Source: Eleginops maclovinus (Eukaryota > Chordata > Actinopteri > Perciformes > Eleginopidae). From it: a stretch of DNA of 64,000 nucleotides. Position 1 is the first letter of the stretch. The number at the start of each line of letters is the position of its first letter. Shown here one piece after another: positions 1 to 53,581 of the stretch. The notes under the pieces were generated by a model. It did no database searches. It was not told where the DNA came from and saw only the letters and a list, made by a program, of their open reading frames with translations. The position numbers and the translations under genes are program-made. The stretch is taken from positions 15,373,532 to 15,437,531 of the forward strand of contig NC_086350.1 in assembly GCF_036324505.1 (NCBI RefSeq). Direction: 5' to 3'.

Positions 1-560
1 TCTCACTTTACATAGTACTTTTTGGGTTGATAAAACGTTTGCACTGCTGCTTTGTTAAATTAGCTGACTCAGTAATTCACTGGCTCTTGGAGGCCAAAGC
101 AGCTGTCCGTTCTTCTTAATTAGGCCGACTCTCCTCAACGACAACTGTTGCAGGATTAGGGCAGTGTGTGTGTGTGTGTTTGTGCATGTTTGGAGAAAAA
201 CTACTACAGTGTTAGCGCCAAGTACAACATTATTAGTTAGAGTTGGGGTTTCAATAAAACCCAATTGCATCCTTAACAGTTGGCAGTGTCCTTAATGGGT
301 TCGGGGGAGATTTGCTTCTCCTAAGTAAAAATAACTCGGTGCAGAATCCTAAAGCAGAAAATGCATAACTCCAAATATAAATACAGCATCTTAAATGTGT
401 CTCAAGAGTAGGCAATGTCCCTTTTTTTACAAAACTAATCTTTTGGGAGCCAAAAAAAACCCCTGTCAATGTGCCTTCTCTGCTTAATGATGCACACAGT
501 CCCGTTTGGGAACATAATAGTTGTGCAGTCACGCTACAACAAGAAAGTCTTAGGAAAATA

Positions 561-2165
561 CAGTGGGGCAAAAAAGTATTTAGTCAGCCACCAATTGTGC
601 AAGTTCTCCCATTTAAAAAGATGAGAGAGGCCTGTCATTTTTATCATAGGTACACTTCAACTATGAGAGACAAAATGAGAAAAAAAGAATCCAGGAAATC
701 ACATTGTAGGATTTTTAATGAATTTATTTTCAAATGATTGTGGAAAATAAGTATTTGGTCAATAACAAAAGTTCATCTCAATACTTTGTTATATACCCTT
801 TGTTGGCAATGACAGAGGTCAATCGTTTTCTGTAAGTCTTCACAAGGTTTTCACACACTGTTGCTGGTATTTTGGCCCATTCCTCCATGCAGATCTCCTC
901 TAAAGCAGTGATGTTTTGGGGCTGTCGCTGGGCAACACGGACTTTCAACTCCCTCCAAAGATTTTCTATGGGGTTGAGATCTGGAGACTGGCTAGGCCGC
1001 TCCAGGACCTTGAAATGCTTCTTACGAAGCCACTCCTTCATTGCCCTGGTGGTGTGTTTGGGATCATGGTCATGCTGAAAGACCCAGCCACGCTTCATCT
1101 TCAGTGCCCTTGCTGATGGAAGGAGGTTTTCACTCAAAATCTCACGATACATGGCCCCATTCATTCTTTCCTTTACACGGATCAGTCGTCCTGGTCCCTT
1201 TGCAGAAAAACAGCCCCAAAGCATGATGTTTCCACCCCCATGCTTCACAGTAGGTATGGTGTTCTTTGGATGCAACTCTGCATTCTTTCTCCTCCAAACA
1301 CGACGAGTTAAGTTTTTACCAAAAAGTTCTATTTTGGTTTCATCTGACCATATGACATTCTCCCAATCCTCTTCTGGATCATCCAAATGTCCTCTAGCAA
1401 ACTTCAGACGGGCCTGGACATGTACTGGCTTAAGCAGGGGGACACGTCTGGAACTGCAGGATTTAAGTCCCTGGCGGCGTAGTGTGTTACTGATGGTAGC
1501 CTCTGTTACTTTGGTCCCAGCTCTCTGCAGGTCATTCACTAGGTCCCCCCGTGTGGTTCTGGGATTTTTGCTCACCGTTCTTGTGATCATTTTGACCCCA
1601 CGGGGTGAGATCTTGCGTGGAGCCCCAGATCGAGGGAGATTAGCAGTGGTCTTGTATGTCTTCCATTTTCTAATAATTGCTCCCACAGTTGATTTCTTCA
1701 CACCAAGCTGCTAACCTATTGCAGATTCAGTTTTCCCAGCCTGGTGCAGGTCTACAATTTTGTCTCTGGTCTCCTTTGACAGCTCTTTGGTCTTGGCCAT
1801 AGTGGAGTTTGGAGTATGACTGTTTGAGGTTGTGGACAGGTGTCTTTTATACTGATAACGAGTTCAAAAAGGTGCCATTAATACAGGTAACGAGTGGAGG
1901 ACAGAGGAGCCTCTTAAAGAAGAAGTTACAGGTCTGTGAGAGCCAGAAATCTTGCTTGTTTGTAGGTGACCAAATACTTATTTTACCGAGGAATTTACCA
2001 ATAAATTCATTAAAAATCCTACAATGTGATTTCCTGGATTGTTTCCCCCATTCTGTCTCTCATAGTTGAAGTGTACCTATGATGAAAATTACAGGCCTCT
2101 CTCATCTTTTTAAATGGGAGAACTTGCACAATTGGTGGCTGACTAAATACTTTTTTGCCCCACTG
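561..2165 (-). mobile_element. Tc1/mariner transposon copy 1 (Tc1-like, IR/DR type), transposase dead
   Basis: 1605 bp flanked by TA target duplications at 559-560 and 2166-2167. It begins CAGTGGGGCAAAAAAGT and ends with the reverse complement, so both termini are intact. The terminal inverted repeats are about 200 bp. Each carries an outer repeat (AAGTATTTAGTCA) and an inner repeat (AAGTATTTGGTCA, near 749-761 and 1967-1979), the IR/DR arrangement of Sleeping Beauty-type fish elements. The single gene is on the minus strand and is broken by one nonsense codon. It lies in magi2 intron 3. It is nearly identical to copy 2 at 46834-48437, so both are fairly young insertions. Confidence 0.96.
778..1800 (-). 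pseudogene. Tc1-like transposase pseudogene (copy 1)
   Basis: 1023 nt, the same length as the intact frame of copy 2, with no frameshift. Codon 30 (1713-1711) is TAG where copy 2 has AAG (Lys), so the product would end inside the first DNA-binding helix-turn-helix. The rest is preserved: [10 protein letters not shown] (GRPR-like hook), [11 protein letters not shown] (first catalytic Asp), [10 protein letters not shown] (catalytic Glu). The second catalytic Asp is in HDHDPKHT; copy 2 and most relatives have HDNDPKHT there. I count ten further amino-acid differences from copy 2 outside the stop codon. It is dead as a source of transposase. Confidence 0.93.
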
Positions 2166-3270
2166 TATATGTCTCTGTACTAACTGTCTGGATTCGAGTA
2201 GCAGGCGGAAAAAGGAACAATTTCATAGTAAAATTGTGACCAAAACTGTGCAAAACCACCTGATTTGTATGAAAACAACCACAGCTGCGTCATTCTACTC
2301 ATGTTAGAGCACAGCTCTGTTTGGAGGCAGAAGCACAAAAATAATAGCAAAGAATAAAAATAGCACTGTGCGTCGGTCATTTCACACCCACTGTAGGGGT
2401 TCTGCCGGTAGAAAAAGTAAAAAAAGTTCTATAGAATGAACATAAACAAATAACACATGAAGGTCCTAAAGGCATCTTACTGGAGATGCTCCATACATCA
2501 AAAGTATATTTCTCTCTTTTTGATTGACATTGAAGAGTCTGTCATTTCCAATCTATGTCATTATATGTTTTGAATGGACCTATTTCTTTCCGTGTGCTAT
2601 TTGCATTCAAACCACAATAAAGCTTTATTTTTAGTTGAAATGTAATACCCTCATTGTCAGGGAAATATGGTTTGTGATTAAATGTTGAGTGTGAGTGAGA
2701 GGAAGATATGTCTTTTTTTATAATCCCTCAAAGTGGAAAATAGTGGAGGTTTCACAAAGATGAAACAGAGAGAGAGGACAGGGGCAATGGGAGGAGAACA
2801 ACAGCTGAGCAAAGAAGAGAGAAGGAGGCAGCAATAAAATACAAAAGGAGGATCAGCAGTAAAGAGTCTACAGACATCCCTTTACTTTCATCCCAGCAGG
2901 AGCAGAAAGCTATAAGGAAGCCACTTCCTCAATAAGTACACTTCCGCTGCTGGTCACCAAACAGTCTTATCACATCATAACAAAATATGATGTGCACGCA
3001 CGGGCACCTGTAAACAAATACACAAGTATCAAACTGCACAGGCAGCAAGCTCTCACCAGTGAAAGCTTAAGGACAACCTGAAGAGATACTTTCTGAAAAT
3101 AAAGCAAACTGAGATAAGTTCCTCCTTATGCCCCATGCGGGTTTAAAAAACGCAGAACGCTTCTGGATTTGCCTGAAGGCATCTTGGCTTTTTGCACAGT
3201 TCCAATATCCACCTTCAGCTGTGACTCATCTCACATCATTACATACGTAAGCTCTTATGTGGACCAAGCC

Positions 3271-3424
<154 letters not shown>

Positions 3425-3886
3425 ATGATACATCTTATTTTGGCCTCCTTCACTGCTGTCGAAACAATATTCCCCTGTTTTTGCTGCCTTATCTCCTGAT
3501 TTTGTCTCATCTATCTCTCACATTTTAATGTGCATTACAAAATGAGTTGCACCTCCAGTGCAGCCACCCGAGAAAGACAAAGAGAGAACTTCCCACAGTG
3601 GGCATAAGTAAACTCTGTATTGAGGGAAACATTCACTGTTAACACACAATATACACAGTTAGTTAAGGAACATGTAAAAACTGGAACCCATTCTCTCACA
3701 CTCACACATGCAAGCACACAAAAACATAATCATTTGTGTGAGTGGCTCCTGCTGCACACTCTCACAGAAAACAAATTTGCGAGTGGGCAAATGATCCGGC
3801 TAATCCCCCATCTGTAAATGTATCCCTGTCAGTGTAGCAAAGCAGATGCACAGACTTGACATGACTTGGAAATGGCATTCATCCAG

Positions 3887-4057
<171 letters not shown>

Positions 4058-4179
4058 CCATTCAAAAAGCCACTGGAGGAAGCTGTAATACACGCCTTGG
4101 TGCATACGAATCATTTTGTTTGCCTAAGCTGTGTAAGAGCATCACCTGGCACGCTTGATTTATCAGGTAAAGATATCTA

Positions 4180-35289
<31,110 letters not shown>

Positions 35290-35291
35290 CG

Positions 35292-35347
35292 TTAGGGCGA
35301 GTAAATCACCGCGGGCTGGCCCATACAAACGTCTCCTACCGTCTCAT
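35292..35347 (-). promoter_or_regulatory. magi2: magi2 leader with two short upstream ORFs
   Basis: In the presumed magi2 5' UTR, reading the minus strand, a 10-codon ORF starts at ATG 35324-35322 (MGQPAVIYSP) and stops with TAA at 35294-35292. That stop is only two bases before the magi2 ATG. A minimal ORF (MRR-stop) occupies 35347-35336. Both matter only if transcription starts upstream of 35347, which I cannot show. Such uORFs commonly reduce or gate translation of the main frame. Confidence 0.5.
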
Positions 35348-35720
35348 CCCTGCCTTTGTGCGACCGGCCGCAGCTTCACAGCGCCCGTGGCTCCATCATC
35401 ACCGGTGCACGCCACGCGTAGTGTCCGCTCAGCGAGCCGCACAGTCGGGCAGAGAGCTGCAGTACAGCACGGCGGCGGGGGAAATAATTATTACTCTCTC
35501 AGACACACAGACGCAAGAGACAGATACTGCCGGATGACCCGGATGTGAAGCCTGAAGGAGGGGAGAGATGAATGGTTCTGGTTCGGCGTAAAATGATGGA
35601 TAGGAGGGGAAATAATACAGGAGGCGCTTCACTCCCACAACACTGCCAGGGGCGCTTCCTCAGGCTCACTGTGATCACACACAGGCGGAGATATGTGGGA
35701 GGAGGAACCGTTTACATACA
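35348..35720 (-). promoter_or_regulatory. magi2: magi2 5' UTR / promoter region (CpG-rich)
   Basis: The stretch upstream of the magi2 start is clearly richer in CpG than the surrounding AT-rich DNA. It contains ACCGGCCGCAG, CACGCCACGCG and GGCGGCGGGGG around 35360-35480. This fits a CpG-type vertebrate promoter with 5' UTR. I cannot place the transcription start or exclude a non-coding 5' exon further upstream. Confidence 0.5.
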
Positions 35721-35973
35721 TTAGGCTACATATCTCACTCTGTATGGTTACCTGCAAACATATTTGATGACTTTGAAAAACTATTATTTTAACAAGACTG
35801 TTTCTTATGTTATATTATAATATGTTATGTAATACTATCATCTCTTGACATAACATGTGATAATGTAATATAAGACTATTTTTTTTTACAGAAAGGCCTA
35901 CTTTATGAGAGTATAACTTTTCTGATAATACACAGCATGAAATACAGGTCTTCATGTAAAACATTATTATAAC

Positions 35974-36923
35974 CAGTGATGGGCAAGTTACTTCCAAAAT
36001 GTAATACAGTACATATGACTTATTACTGTCTTTTTAAAGTAATAAGTTACATTACATTATTACTGTCTCTGAACTGTAATGCGTTACACTACTTTTGAGT
36101 TACTTTGAGTTACTTTCACCAAAAATAACTGCCAAAGTATGGCTTTAAATGCTAAAATGTAGTTTATTGCAGCTCATTAATTAAAGCTATCTATGGCAGT
36201 ATGCTGAAATTAAACATATGCTCCGTTTAAGTGGGCTGAATAATATGTGATACATGACGTCTCTGTGTGTTGTGTTATTAATAACATGTTATTGGAGCCT
36301 CTGCACGGCCCTGTAACCTGCTGTATATGAACACGTCTCTGTGGCAACGTTAGCTCACCTTGTCATTGGTGTGTTAACGGGGATTTGGCTGACAAGCTTT
36401 CTAAAAGCCGGCGATTCCACAGAGGACAGAGGCTGCAGATCTTCAACACTCTGCCACGAGTCTCTCAACATCTCGGGGTTCAACCAGCATAGCAGACCGA
36501 GAGAGAAAGTTATCTTGTGTGTCTTTGGCCTGCGCGCACTCATGTGTTTTTCTTTTCTTTTATCTGAGCCTGCAGCTCTGCATTGTTAGCCTGCAGCTCT
36601 CCATTGCGAGCAAGCAGCTCTCAATCGCGAAACTGTTTCTGCAGCCATTTTAACCAATAGTAAACAGGCGTACTGAGTTACTATTCAACCGACACAATTG
36701 TTCCTCTGGTGTCAGAATGTCTCCCGATGAGTGTGTGTGATTGTGATTTCTTAAAAACAAAACACCACATCATTTCGGGTTAAAATGACTGCGTTACTGA
36801 GAATTGTAACGGGTATTATATTACCCAAATTTCTAAAGTAATGCGTTATATTACTGCATTACAGCAAAAAGTAATGCATTACTGTAACTCCGTTACTTTT
36901 GTAACGCGTTACACCCAACACTG
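35974..36923. mobile_element. non-autonomous hAT-type DNA transposon (950 bp)
   Basis: It starts CAGTGATGGGCAAGTTACTT and ends CGTTACACCCAACACTG, so the termini are imperfect inverted repeats (CAGTGnTGGG). Both sides carry the same 8-bp target duplication ATTATAAC (35966-35973 and 36924-36931), diagnostic of hAT-type insertion. Subterminal regions are packed with GTAATGCGTTAC-like palindromic repeats. No transposase is encoded; the internal open frames are short and unrelated. It lies about 0.7 kb upstream of the magi2 start. Confidence 0.88.
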
Positions 36924-38180
36924 ATTATAACCATGCCAAGTGAGCAACTGCACTGGACCCAAGACCCTCAGGTTCAGTTTGTGAAAAGTTTGTGTGAAAG
37001 TACATGAAATGTATTGCCAGTTTGTTCGAAATACTGCACGGACCACTTAGGCAAAACATGAAATTATATAGGAGCCTTAAGGCAACCTCTATATTACAAC
37101 ATAATCTTGAAGACCCATCTTGTAGAGGGCCCCCCAATTAAAATTAAAATGTCTCCATTTTGTTTTTATGGTGCTTAGATGGTTTGTTCTTCATAAATTG
37201 TTGTACCACACAAACACCTGCATGACGTTTAATCTCCTGCATCACAATCAAAGGTGCTTCATGCCAATCAACCACCCAAAACTCCTCATTCTTTAATTAC
37301 ATCTCAACATATATAGGGCACATTACTTCCTGTATTGGTACTAAACAGCAAATGCAAATCATGAGGTGAATCATGAGGCCATTTCATACTGTTTGTATCA
37401 TCTATTGTGGATTGTACTACGAATGTCCGGCAACACTAGTGATTAGCTTGCCTGCAAAAATCTGGTTAGAATACAAAATTTGGTTAAGATTTGGGTTAAA
37501 ATGACAGTGTTTATTATCTAACATACGAATGTGCTGTTGTTGAAGTGCTTTACATGTAAGTTCAAAATATGTCAGTGGTGATTTTAGGTCTTCTGTTTGT
37601 TTGACCCACCCTTACCCCAGCTTCATCCTTAAGTGAACCTTGTCTCTCTTTTTACTACTGTACGCCCCCTGACTTCCTACGAGTCATCCTGCGCGACTTG
37701 GATAACAATTACAGTATGTGGGTACTATTTACTCATTATAGTACACATTTTTGCCCTGGGGCCGTGCACGACAGCTCCTGAAACTCTAATGGATGACTCA
37801 GCCTCACACCTCTGGGGTCACGGATCACTGGTCTGTTATAAATGTAAGTGGGTAGTACTGCAATTTTTCCACATTTTATAGGTTTACCATATCAGCAGCG
37901 AGTAAAGAAATTATGCATGAAGAGTTGAAATGTGCAAAAGAAAGCAAAATCGGCATTTCTGGTTGTAAATTCTTCCTGTTTAAATTGGTCACCCATTACA
38001 TAATTGCCCTGATGACATAAATATAAGTCAGCCAGGAGATGACAAATCCTTTTGTTGCTATTACTTTTTAATGGGTGCATGAAGCGGGTGATGTAAAGTT
38101 TCATTCAATATTTAACACGTAGGTCAAGAGCTGCTGCAATCTACTGAGGATGACAGTCCCTCTATACTGCCACTCTACTG

Positions 38181-38182
<2 letters not shown>

Positions 38183-38278
<96 letters not shown>

Positions 38279-38323
38279 TGTGTGCGTGTGCGTGTGCGTG
38301 TGCGTGTGCGTGCGTGTGTGTGT
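38183..38323. repeat. compound (TG)n(TGTGCG)n microsatellite
   Basis: Pure TG to about 38270, then a TATG interruption, then GTGTGC hexamer repeats to about 38323. In the magi2-gnai1 intergenic region. Confidence 0.96.
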
Positions 38324-39938
38324 TTCCAGGACACACGTGTGCTTTTGTAATGTGAGTATTCTCCCTACAAAACAACATCACAGTACACAACCCCCTGTGC
38401 ATTTGCAACCAGTAAATAATCTATGAAAGCAGCAGATTCTTTTTTAACGTCAGTTTTACTTACTTCAGTGTCTTTGTGGCATTTAGGTCATACTCTACAT
38501 TCTGGTCACACTCACAGTAGATGTATTTGACACTAATACTAGGCAAGTGATGACGCAAACTAGATGCTTATTAAAGACTAGCAACCATAGGGGAGAAACA
38601 TTAACGGTATAATCCAGAAAACTGGCTGGATTAACAGATTATACATCCAGAGGAGAAATGAATCCCTGTTTTGCATTATTTGTGCCTCCTCTGGTAGATG
38701 TCAGAACTGCAGCTTCAGAAGGCCTGTAGCCTGGACTGAGATGTAGCTCAGAGTGGAGGGATAATGTACTGTGGACTCAGGGACTGCAGGTTTTCACACC
38801 AACACAAGATCATTTAAATAACTGGTGTACTAAATCGTATGGTACAAATCAGATGATGATTCCATTTGAAATCTGGCTCCTTGTAGCTTTTTTTTTTTGT
38901 AACACAAATAGTATTTTTATGTGTTCACAAGACTAAATTGTTGTTGTATGCTCATCTATCTATATTTGGATCAGAGTATTTCACTATTTTGGACCTTCCT
39001 TTGTCATAGAAGAACAAAAAGAGAAGCCTTCAGCTGTCAAAGCTTTGAGCTCAGCGTCTAAATTTGGAGTCACTTCAAGCAGCTCGTCGCCACTCTGAGA
39101 TTTTCTCTTGGCAGAATATAGTATAGCGGGAGCTCTCAGTATCTGTGTGGACACTCACATGTGGCCTCAGTGTTAGGAGGAGGTGTGCTTACATTGGCCC
39201 CTAAAAGCATTGTAATGAAGTCCTTTGGTCTGGGTGTTGGTGTAGTGTGTGATAACTTGTGGGAGAAAAATAGCTTTGAAAACATAACATGCTTTATATG
39301 ATAGTTTTCTCAAAAAACCTAATAACTCCATCGAACCTTTCACTTCCTGCCAGAGCAATAATGATCCAAATAAAGCTGTTGTATTGGGATTGAGGCATCC
39401 GTAGAGGCTTCCTCAGACTGTCTGTGAGTATATTTTATGTGCACACTGGGTGGGAGAGACGGAGGAAAGAAAAGGATATTGCTTTATATCATCATTACAG
39501 ACAGAAAGTAATGAGCCTCCTAAAGCAGAATGCCATCAACAGAAGGCTAAAATACAATAACGCGAGGCAGTCTGCGCACTCAGAGGGGGAATTTCAATAG
39601 AGATTATATGGATTTAGCACGCCGCCTCCCTCATTCACTCTGTGCTTGGTACATTTGCTGTTAGGAAAGAAAATGCACACTAAGTTGTTTTCATTGCACG
39701 ACAAAGAGGGGGGTAGTGGGGTCACCTTCACACAGACACTTAAATTCTTTCAACACTTTCTCCTGCTATCTTTATCATCTTTATTTATCCACGGACGTGC
39801 AAGGGCTGGAAAATAGAAGAGACCGCAGACAGACATTTTAAATATCAGCTTATATCTACTGGGACAGTAAACATGTTTGGAAGACATTTCTAAACGTTAA
39901 AATGTAATATACAGCACAGTGGCAAGCAGCAATGATAA

Positions 39939-39965
39939 ACACACACACACACACACACACACACA
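39939..39965. repeat. short (AC)n microsatellite
   Basis: 27 bp of AC in the intergenic region. Confidence 0.95.
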
Positions 39966-42596
39966 GAATATGTTAATTAGATTGAATGGCTTTAGGGGAT
40001 TGGCAACTAAATCACGTTGGCTTTTCCTCCATGCTCACAATGAGATTTAATTATGTAGGGAAACTTGTGATGGCAGAGTACACCTGTAGGAAGAAGAGAC
40101 TGACTCCAAACCACACAGACTTCCTCACCAAAGCCAGAAGCAACAATAAAATAATATGAGTTGATATTTAACTTCTCAAAACATCTGTATCAGTGTCGGC
40201 TGATAAAACAGAAATGCAGAAGATATCTTTGAGCAAATGAGAAATAAAGATGGCATTATTTCCTTCACCAAAGATGATCTGAAGTCTGTACAGCTCATTA
40301 TCCTTCCCCTAAGTACCCCAATAATGTATAAGTACTTTATAAAGAAAATATGTATGAATGTATCGGCCTTCCCAAAATTACAAAAATGAATACCTCCCAG
40401 GCTATTACTGCAAATAAAGTGCCTTTGCCAGCAGTTGGTTAGAATAGCTACACGACATACTGGGAACATGGGATACCAGTTAGCCTAACTTACTGTTATA
40501 TTCCTACCTGACTCTAAAGTTATTGACGTTCCACAAGCAGGTTATGTTTAGTTTCTTTTCTGTTTGGAAAGAAGATTACAGGAAATGTTGTTTTTCTTAT
40601 CCTGGGGTAATGTACATGTTTGTAGATACCTAGCCAGTGGCCTATCAGTCAGGCTTCGGTCAGGAGTCCTCGCCTACATGGACAAATTATTATCGTCTGA
40701 AAACTGATGACTTCTCTCAACACATAGCTGAAAAATTCCATCTCTTCTAGTCTCAGATGTTAACCCTTTCAAGTGTCAAGCATGGAGCCTATTCATCTAG
40801 AGATCAAATAAAGGAGCTGGTTAATAAACAGTTTTCAAAGAGCTGATTTAGACTAGATATATGTTTTGGAGATGATTCCTTTTGCTTTGACTCCCTGGTC
40901 TGCAGCAGTCTGCCTCGATGTTTGATCACAATCATTAACATCATCTTCACTTCTTTTTCCTCAACTACACCTTGGTTTTGAAGACGCTTCATATCCATAC
41001 TCTTTGATCTCCCTGGAAAAGCTTTAGGGATTAATTTAATGACTCTGCAGTTAGCTTTTAAATCACACAATGCCTCCCAAAATAGTGTCCCCTCAGCTAA
41101 TGCCTAATCATTGTGCTTGAGCAGTGATGGCTTAGCTAAATTTGTGAGACAGCACTCAACCTTGACACTGCTTTGACCCATTCGTAGTCCGCTAGTTGCC
41201 ATAATCTCAGTGTTTATAAATTATATAAAATTAAAAAAATGGCTGGAAAAGGACAGTTGTTCTGATAATCCTCACACTATCTCAAAACGAATTCCTGTAA
41301 CGGGTGATCGGCTCATGAATACTGGAAAGGATTGTGGGCCACATTTTTTGCTTTAAATCACTACAGCTTGGAAGAAAATCCCTCTCATTCTAGTTCAGGA
41401 TTAATTAGTTCTTCTAATCTTGGGGCAGTTTCCAATGAGATTTCATATAAAAGACCAATACATCTTTGTCAGGAACAATCTGTGCTAATTACATTAAAAC
41501 TGGCGATTAGATTTTCCTCAGTTGTCTCCTTTATGAGCATCTAGCAGCCATCAGGCCTCCTCATAACATGCAGTAACACACGGTGACCGCTAGATGGAAC
41601 TATATACTGTTGAACCCAATGATGGCCTTAAATCCTACTCAGTTTTAGTTCATTTAAGGATATGTCTTTATATCCTATATATGTTCAACCTTCGCTGTGC
41701 GGTTTATTTTATGTGCGTTTTTAGACTGTTTTATGACAGTCATCTGCTGAAGGAGGAACATTTCTCTGTGCTTACCTTGAATTGGAGTTCATGACTTGGA
41801 GGACACAAACACTAACAAATGCGCTTTCCAGTAAAGAGTCATCTTATTATCGGATGTTGAACCTTTTGGTCTTTTTAACAGATTCTTAAGTTGGCACATA
41901 CTATCTTTTCCCTAAAAACGAATAAGTCGTTAATTTAAATTATTTGTCCAAATAGCATATCAAACATAATTACTAATCAGAGCAGAGTACTTTGGTTTGT
42001 CTTTAAACTGGTCTAGAGGGGACCTTTAGGATAAGTCTACTTGTCCATACTAGAAATATGCATACATTTGCTCCATTCAAAAACCCTTAAGCCAAGCTGC
42101 TTTCTGTACTTCTGGAATTCAACTGTGATAATTAGTGTCTTCTGAATCTGAGAAGGGGAATCTCAACTTGTTCAAAAATCAAAAGCATGTCTTTTAAACT
42201 TGTGTAGTTTAATGTTTTTAATGTGTTAGCCTTCTGCTCTATCATAATACTTGTGTTATTTTTCACTTATAATTATGAAGATAAGAGACCAAAATCAAAA
42301 TCAAATATAAACAGTGGGTAACTTGTTGTACTGTTTAGACTGCAACTAAATAACCAGGCAAGAATTTTGAGAAAATGCACAATACAATTGATACAAACCT
42401 CTGCAAATGCTGATATTGGAAAGGCTCTAGTGGATGTTGGCCGTATTTATGCATTCATTGGCATGTAATTGATTAACACAATCTTAAAATCAACACCAGT
42501 CAAATGCTTGCTGAGAAAAAAACGGATGCACACAAAAAAGACAGGAGGGATGTTTGTTTGTTGCATAAGTTGCCTTGGTTTTACCACAGCAGCTCT

Positions 42597-43642
42597 TTTA
42601 TTAGCAAAATCATGGAGATTAGTCCACTAATGTGCCCATCCAATGGAAACAGAGGGTTGGGGGTCTAGGGGGGATATGTAACTTGAGACCATCACACATC
42701 AGGATCAATAACAGTGCACCGAGCCACGTGTCCGTCTGTCTGCGCACTGAGCACAGATCTACATATGGTCCTACTGTCTGCTACAAGGCCGCCATTGGCA
42801 TCCTCTTTTCAAAGCTTCTCTTTGCTTCGTGATTCAATCGGGAATGTTACAGTTTGTACCGGCGCACCAACAACGTGCACTAGTAGGAGATCAGAGTAGC
42901 TTCTTTTTGGTCGCTTAGAAAAATACAACTTTGAAAGAGGATGGCAAGTAGAGGAATAAAGTCCCTTTGTTTTTATATTGTGCACACATTCACACAATCA
43001 ATCACTCACGCAGGCTTTTGGCCTCAATCAGAATGAAGCTCCCACTCGCAGCACACATGCTAACCACACATCCGAAAGGTTTACACACACTCTCACAGTA
43101 TGTCTGAGTCAGAGTGAATTGGTCTACAGAGTGACTTGGTCTTGCTTGGTTTGTCCAAGGAGGCAAAAAATGATGCGACGATGAAGTAATGAGAAAAAAA
43201 AAAGATATAATATTGACGCGGGGGTGAAGGGGCTGCTTGGAAAGAGTTCAATGATAACATCTACATAAGCCTAACATCTATCTAAACAAAAAGAAAACAC
43301 TGCAACTAAGGCATGCAAGGCACAAGGACCTACAAACAAAAGGCAAAAAGTGTTCATTCATGGACAAAAAAAAATGTCAAGGCCCCCCTTTTTATATAAA
43401 AATTTAAAATAATGATAATAAGGTAAAACAAGCACATTTTAAAAACTGTGAAAAATCCCCGGCCATAGACAGTTATACAAATATTTTACACAAAATGTTT
43501 TCTACACACCGTCTTTAAAACTTTTAGAGATGAACATAAGTTAATAAGAGGTTAAAAGCGACATTCTCAGCAGGGTCCATGAAGTTCCCTCCAGTCAGAA
43601 TCCCCTTGAATAAGTCACTCGCTAAGCCGGCCGCCACGCTGC
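42597..43642 (-). other. gnai1: gnai1 probable 3' UTR
   Basis: Non-coding, AT-rich sequence downstream of the gnai1 stop on the minus strand. The first AATAAA hexamer I noticed on this strand is at 42602-42597 (TTTATT on the plus strand), which would give a last exon of about 1 kb. Earlier cleavage through variant signals, or a longer UTR, is possible. Confidence 0.4.
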
Positions 43643-43731
43643 CTGAACACAAATAAGTAAACAAAGAAAGTGTGATTAGGAGAAAAATGTGACGGACCCC
43701 ACATGAATAACGTTGTAGCTGCAGGCGTTAC
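43643..43731 (-). other. gnai1: gnai1 3' UTR intron immediately after the stop codon
   Basis: On the minus strand the stop TAA is followed by AG and then GTAACGCC, a plausible donor. 89 nt further on, TTATTTGTGTTCAG is a good polypyrimidine tract plus acceptor, followed by GCAGCGTGGCGG. GNAI-family genes are known to carry an intron just after the stop codon, which supports this reading. Without RNA evidence it remains a prediction. Confidence 0.6.
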
Positions 43732-43733
43732 CT

Positions 43734-53320
<9,587 letters not shown>

Positions 53321-53581
53321 AACGACTCAAATTTAAGTAATTAACCAAATCGAGGGGTTTTAGCGTTAGATGGCTCTCCTGCTTGCGTAGTTTAAGCTTC
53401 TTTGAAGTGTGGAGCACGGCGGTCAGTGTGATTCACAGAAAGAAGAAGCAGACTGCTACAAACTGTTCGCTTCCTGTTCGCTCATACCTGTAAACTGCGC
53501 ATGCGTGGCAGAGCAACAAGCTTTTTTAAATGTTTAAGCTATTTACTTTTTTGAGTCTGTTGTGAGTACAGTGGACACCAT

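Larger units (their letters stand above)
36932..42596. other. magi2-gnai1 intergenic region
   Basis: About 5.7 kb between the hAT element at the magi2 promoter side and the presumed gnai1 polyadenylation signal. It contains two dinucleotide repeats. No open frame looks like a conserved protein, and no gnat-type G-alpha gene is present. Confidence 0.75.

Noticed and set aside
1151..1714. 187-codon plus-strand frame over Tc1 copy 1, and the 222-codon one at 47424-48092
   Set aside because: They are antisense to the transposase gene, which has the conserved DDE motifs; these frames are shadows.
36341..36589. 82-codon frame inside the hAT-type element
   Set aside because: No hAT transposase motifs; it is most likely chance coding in a non-autonomous element.
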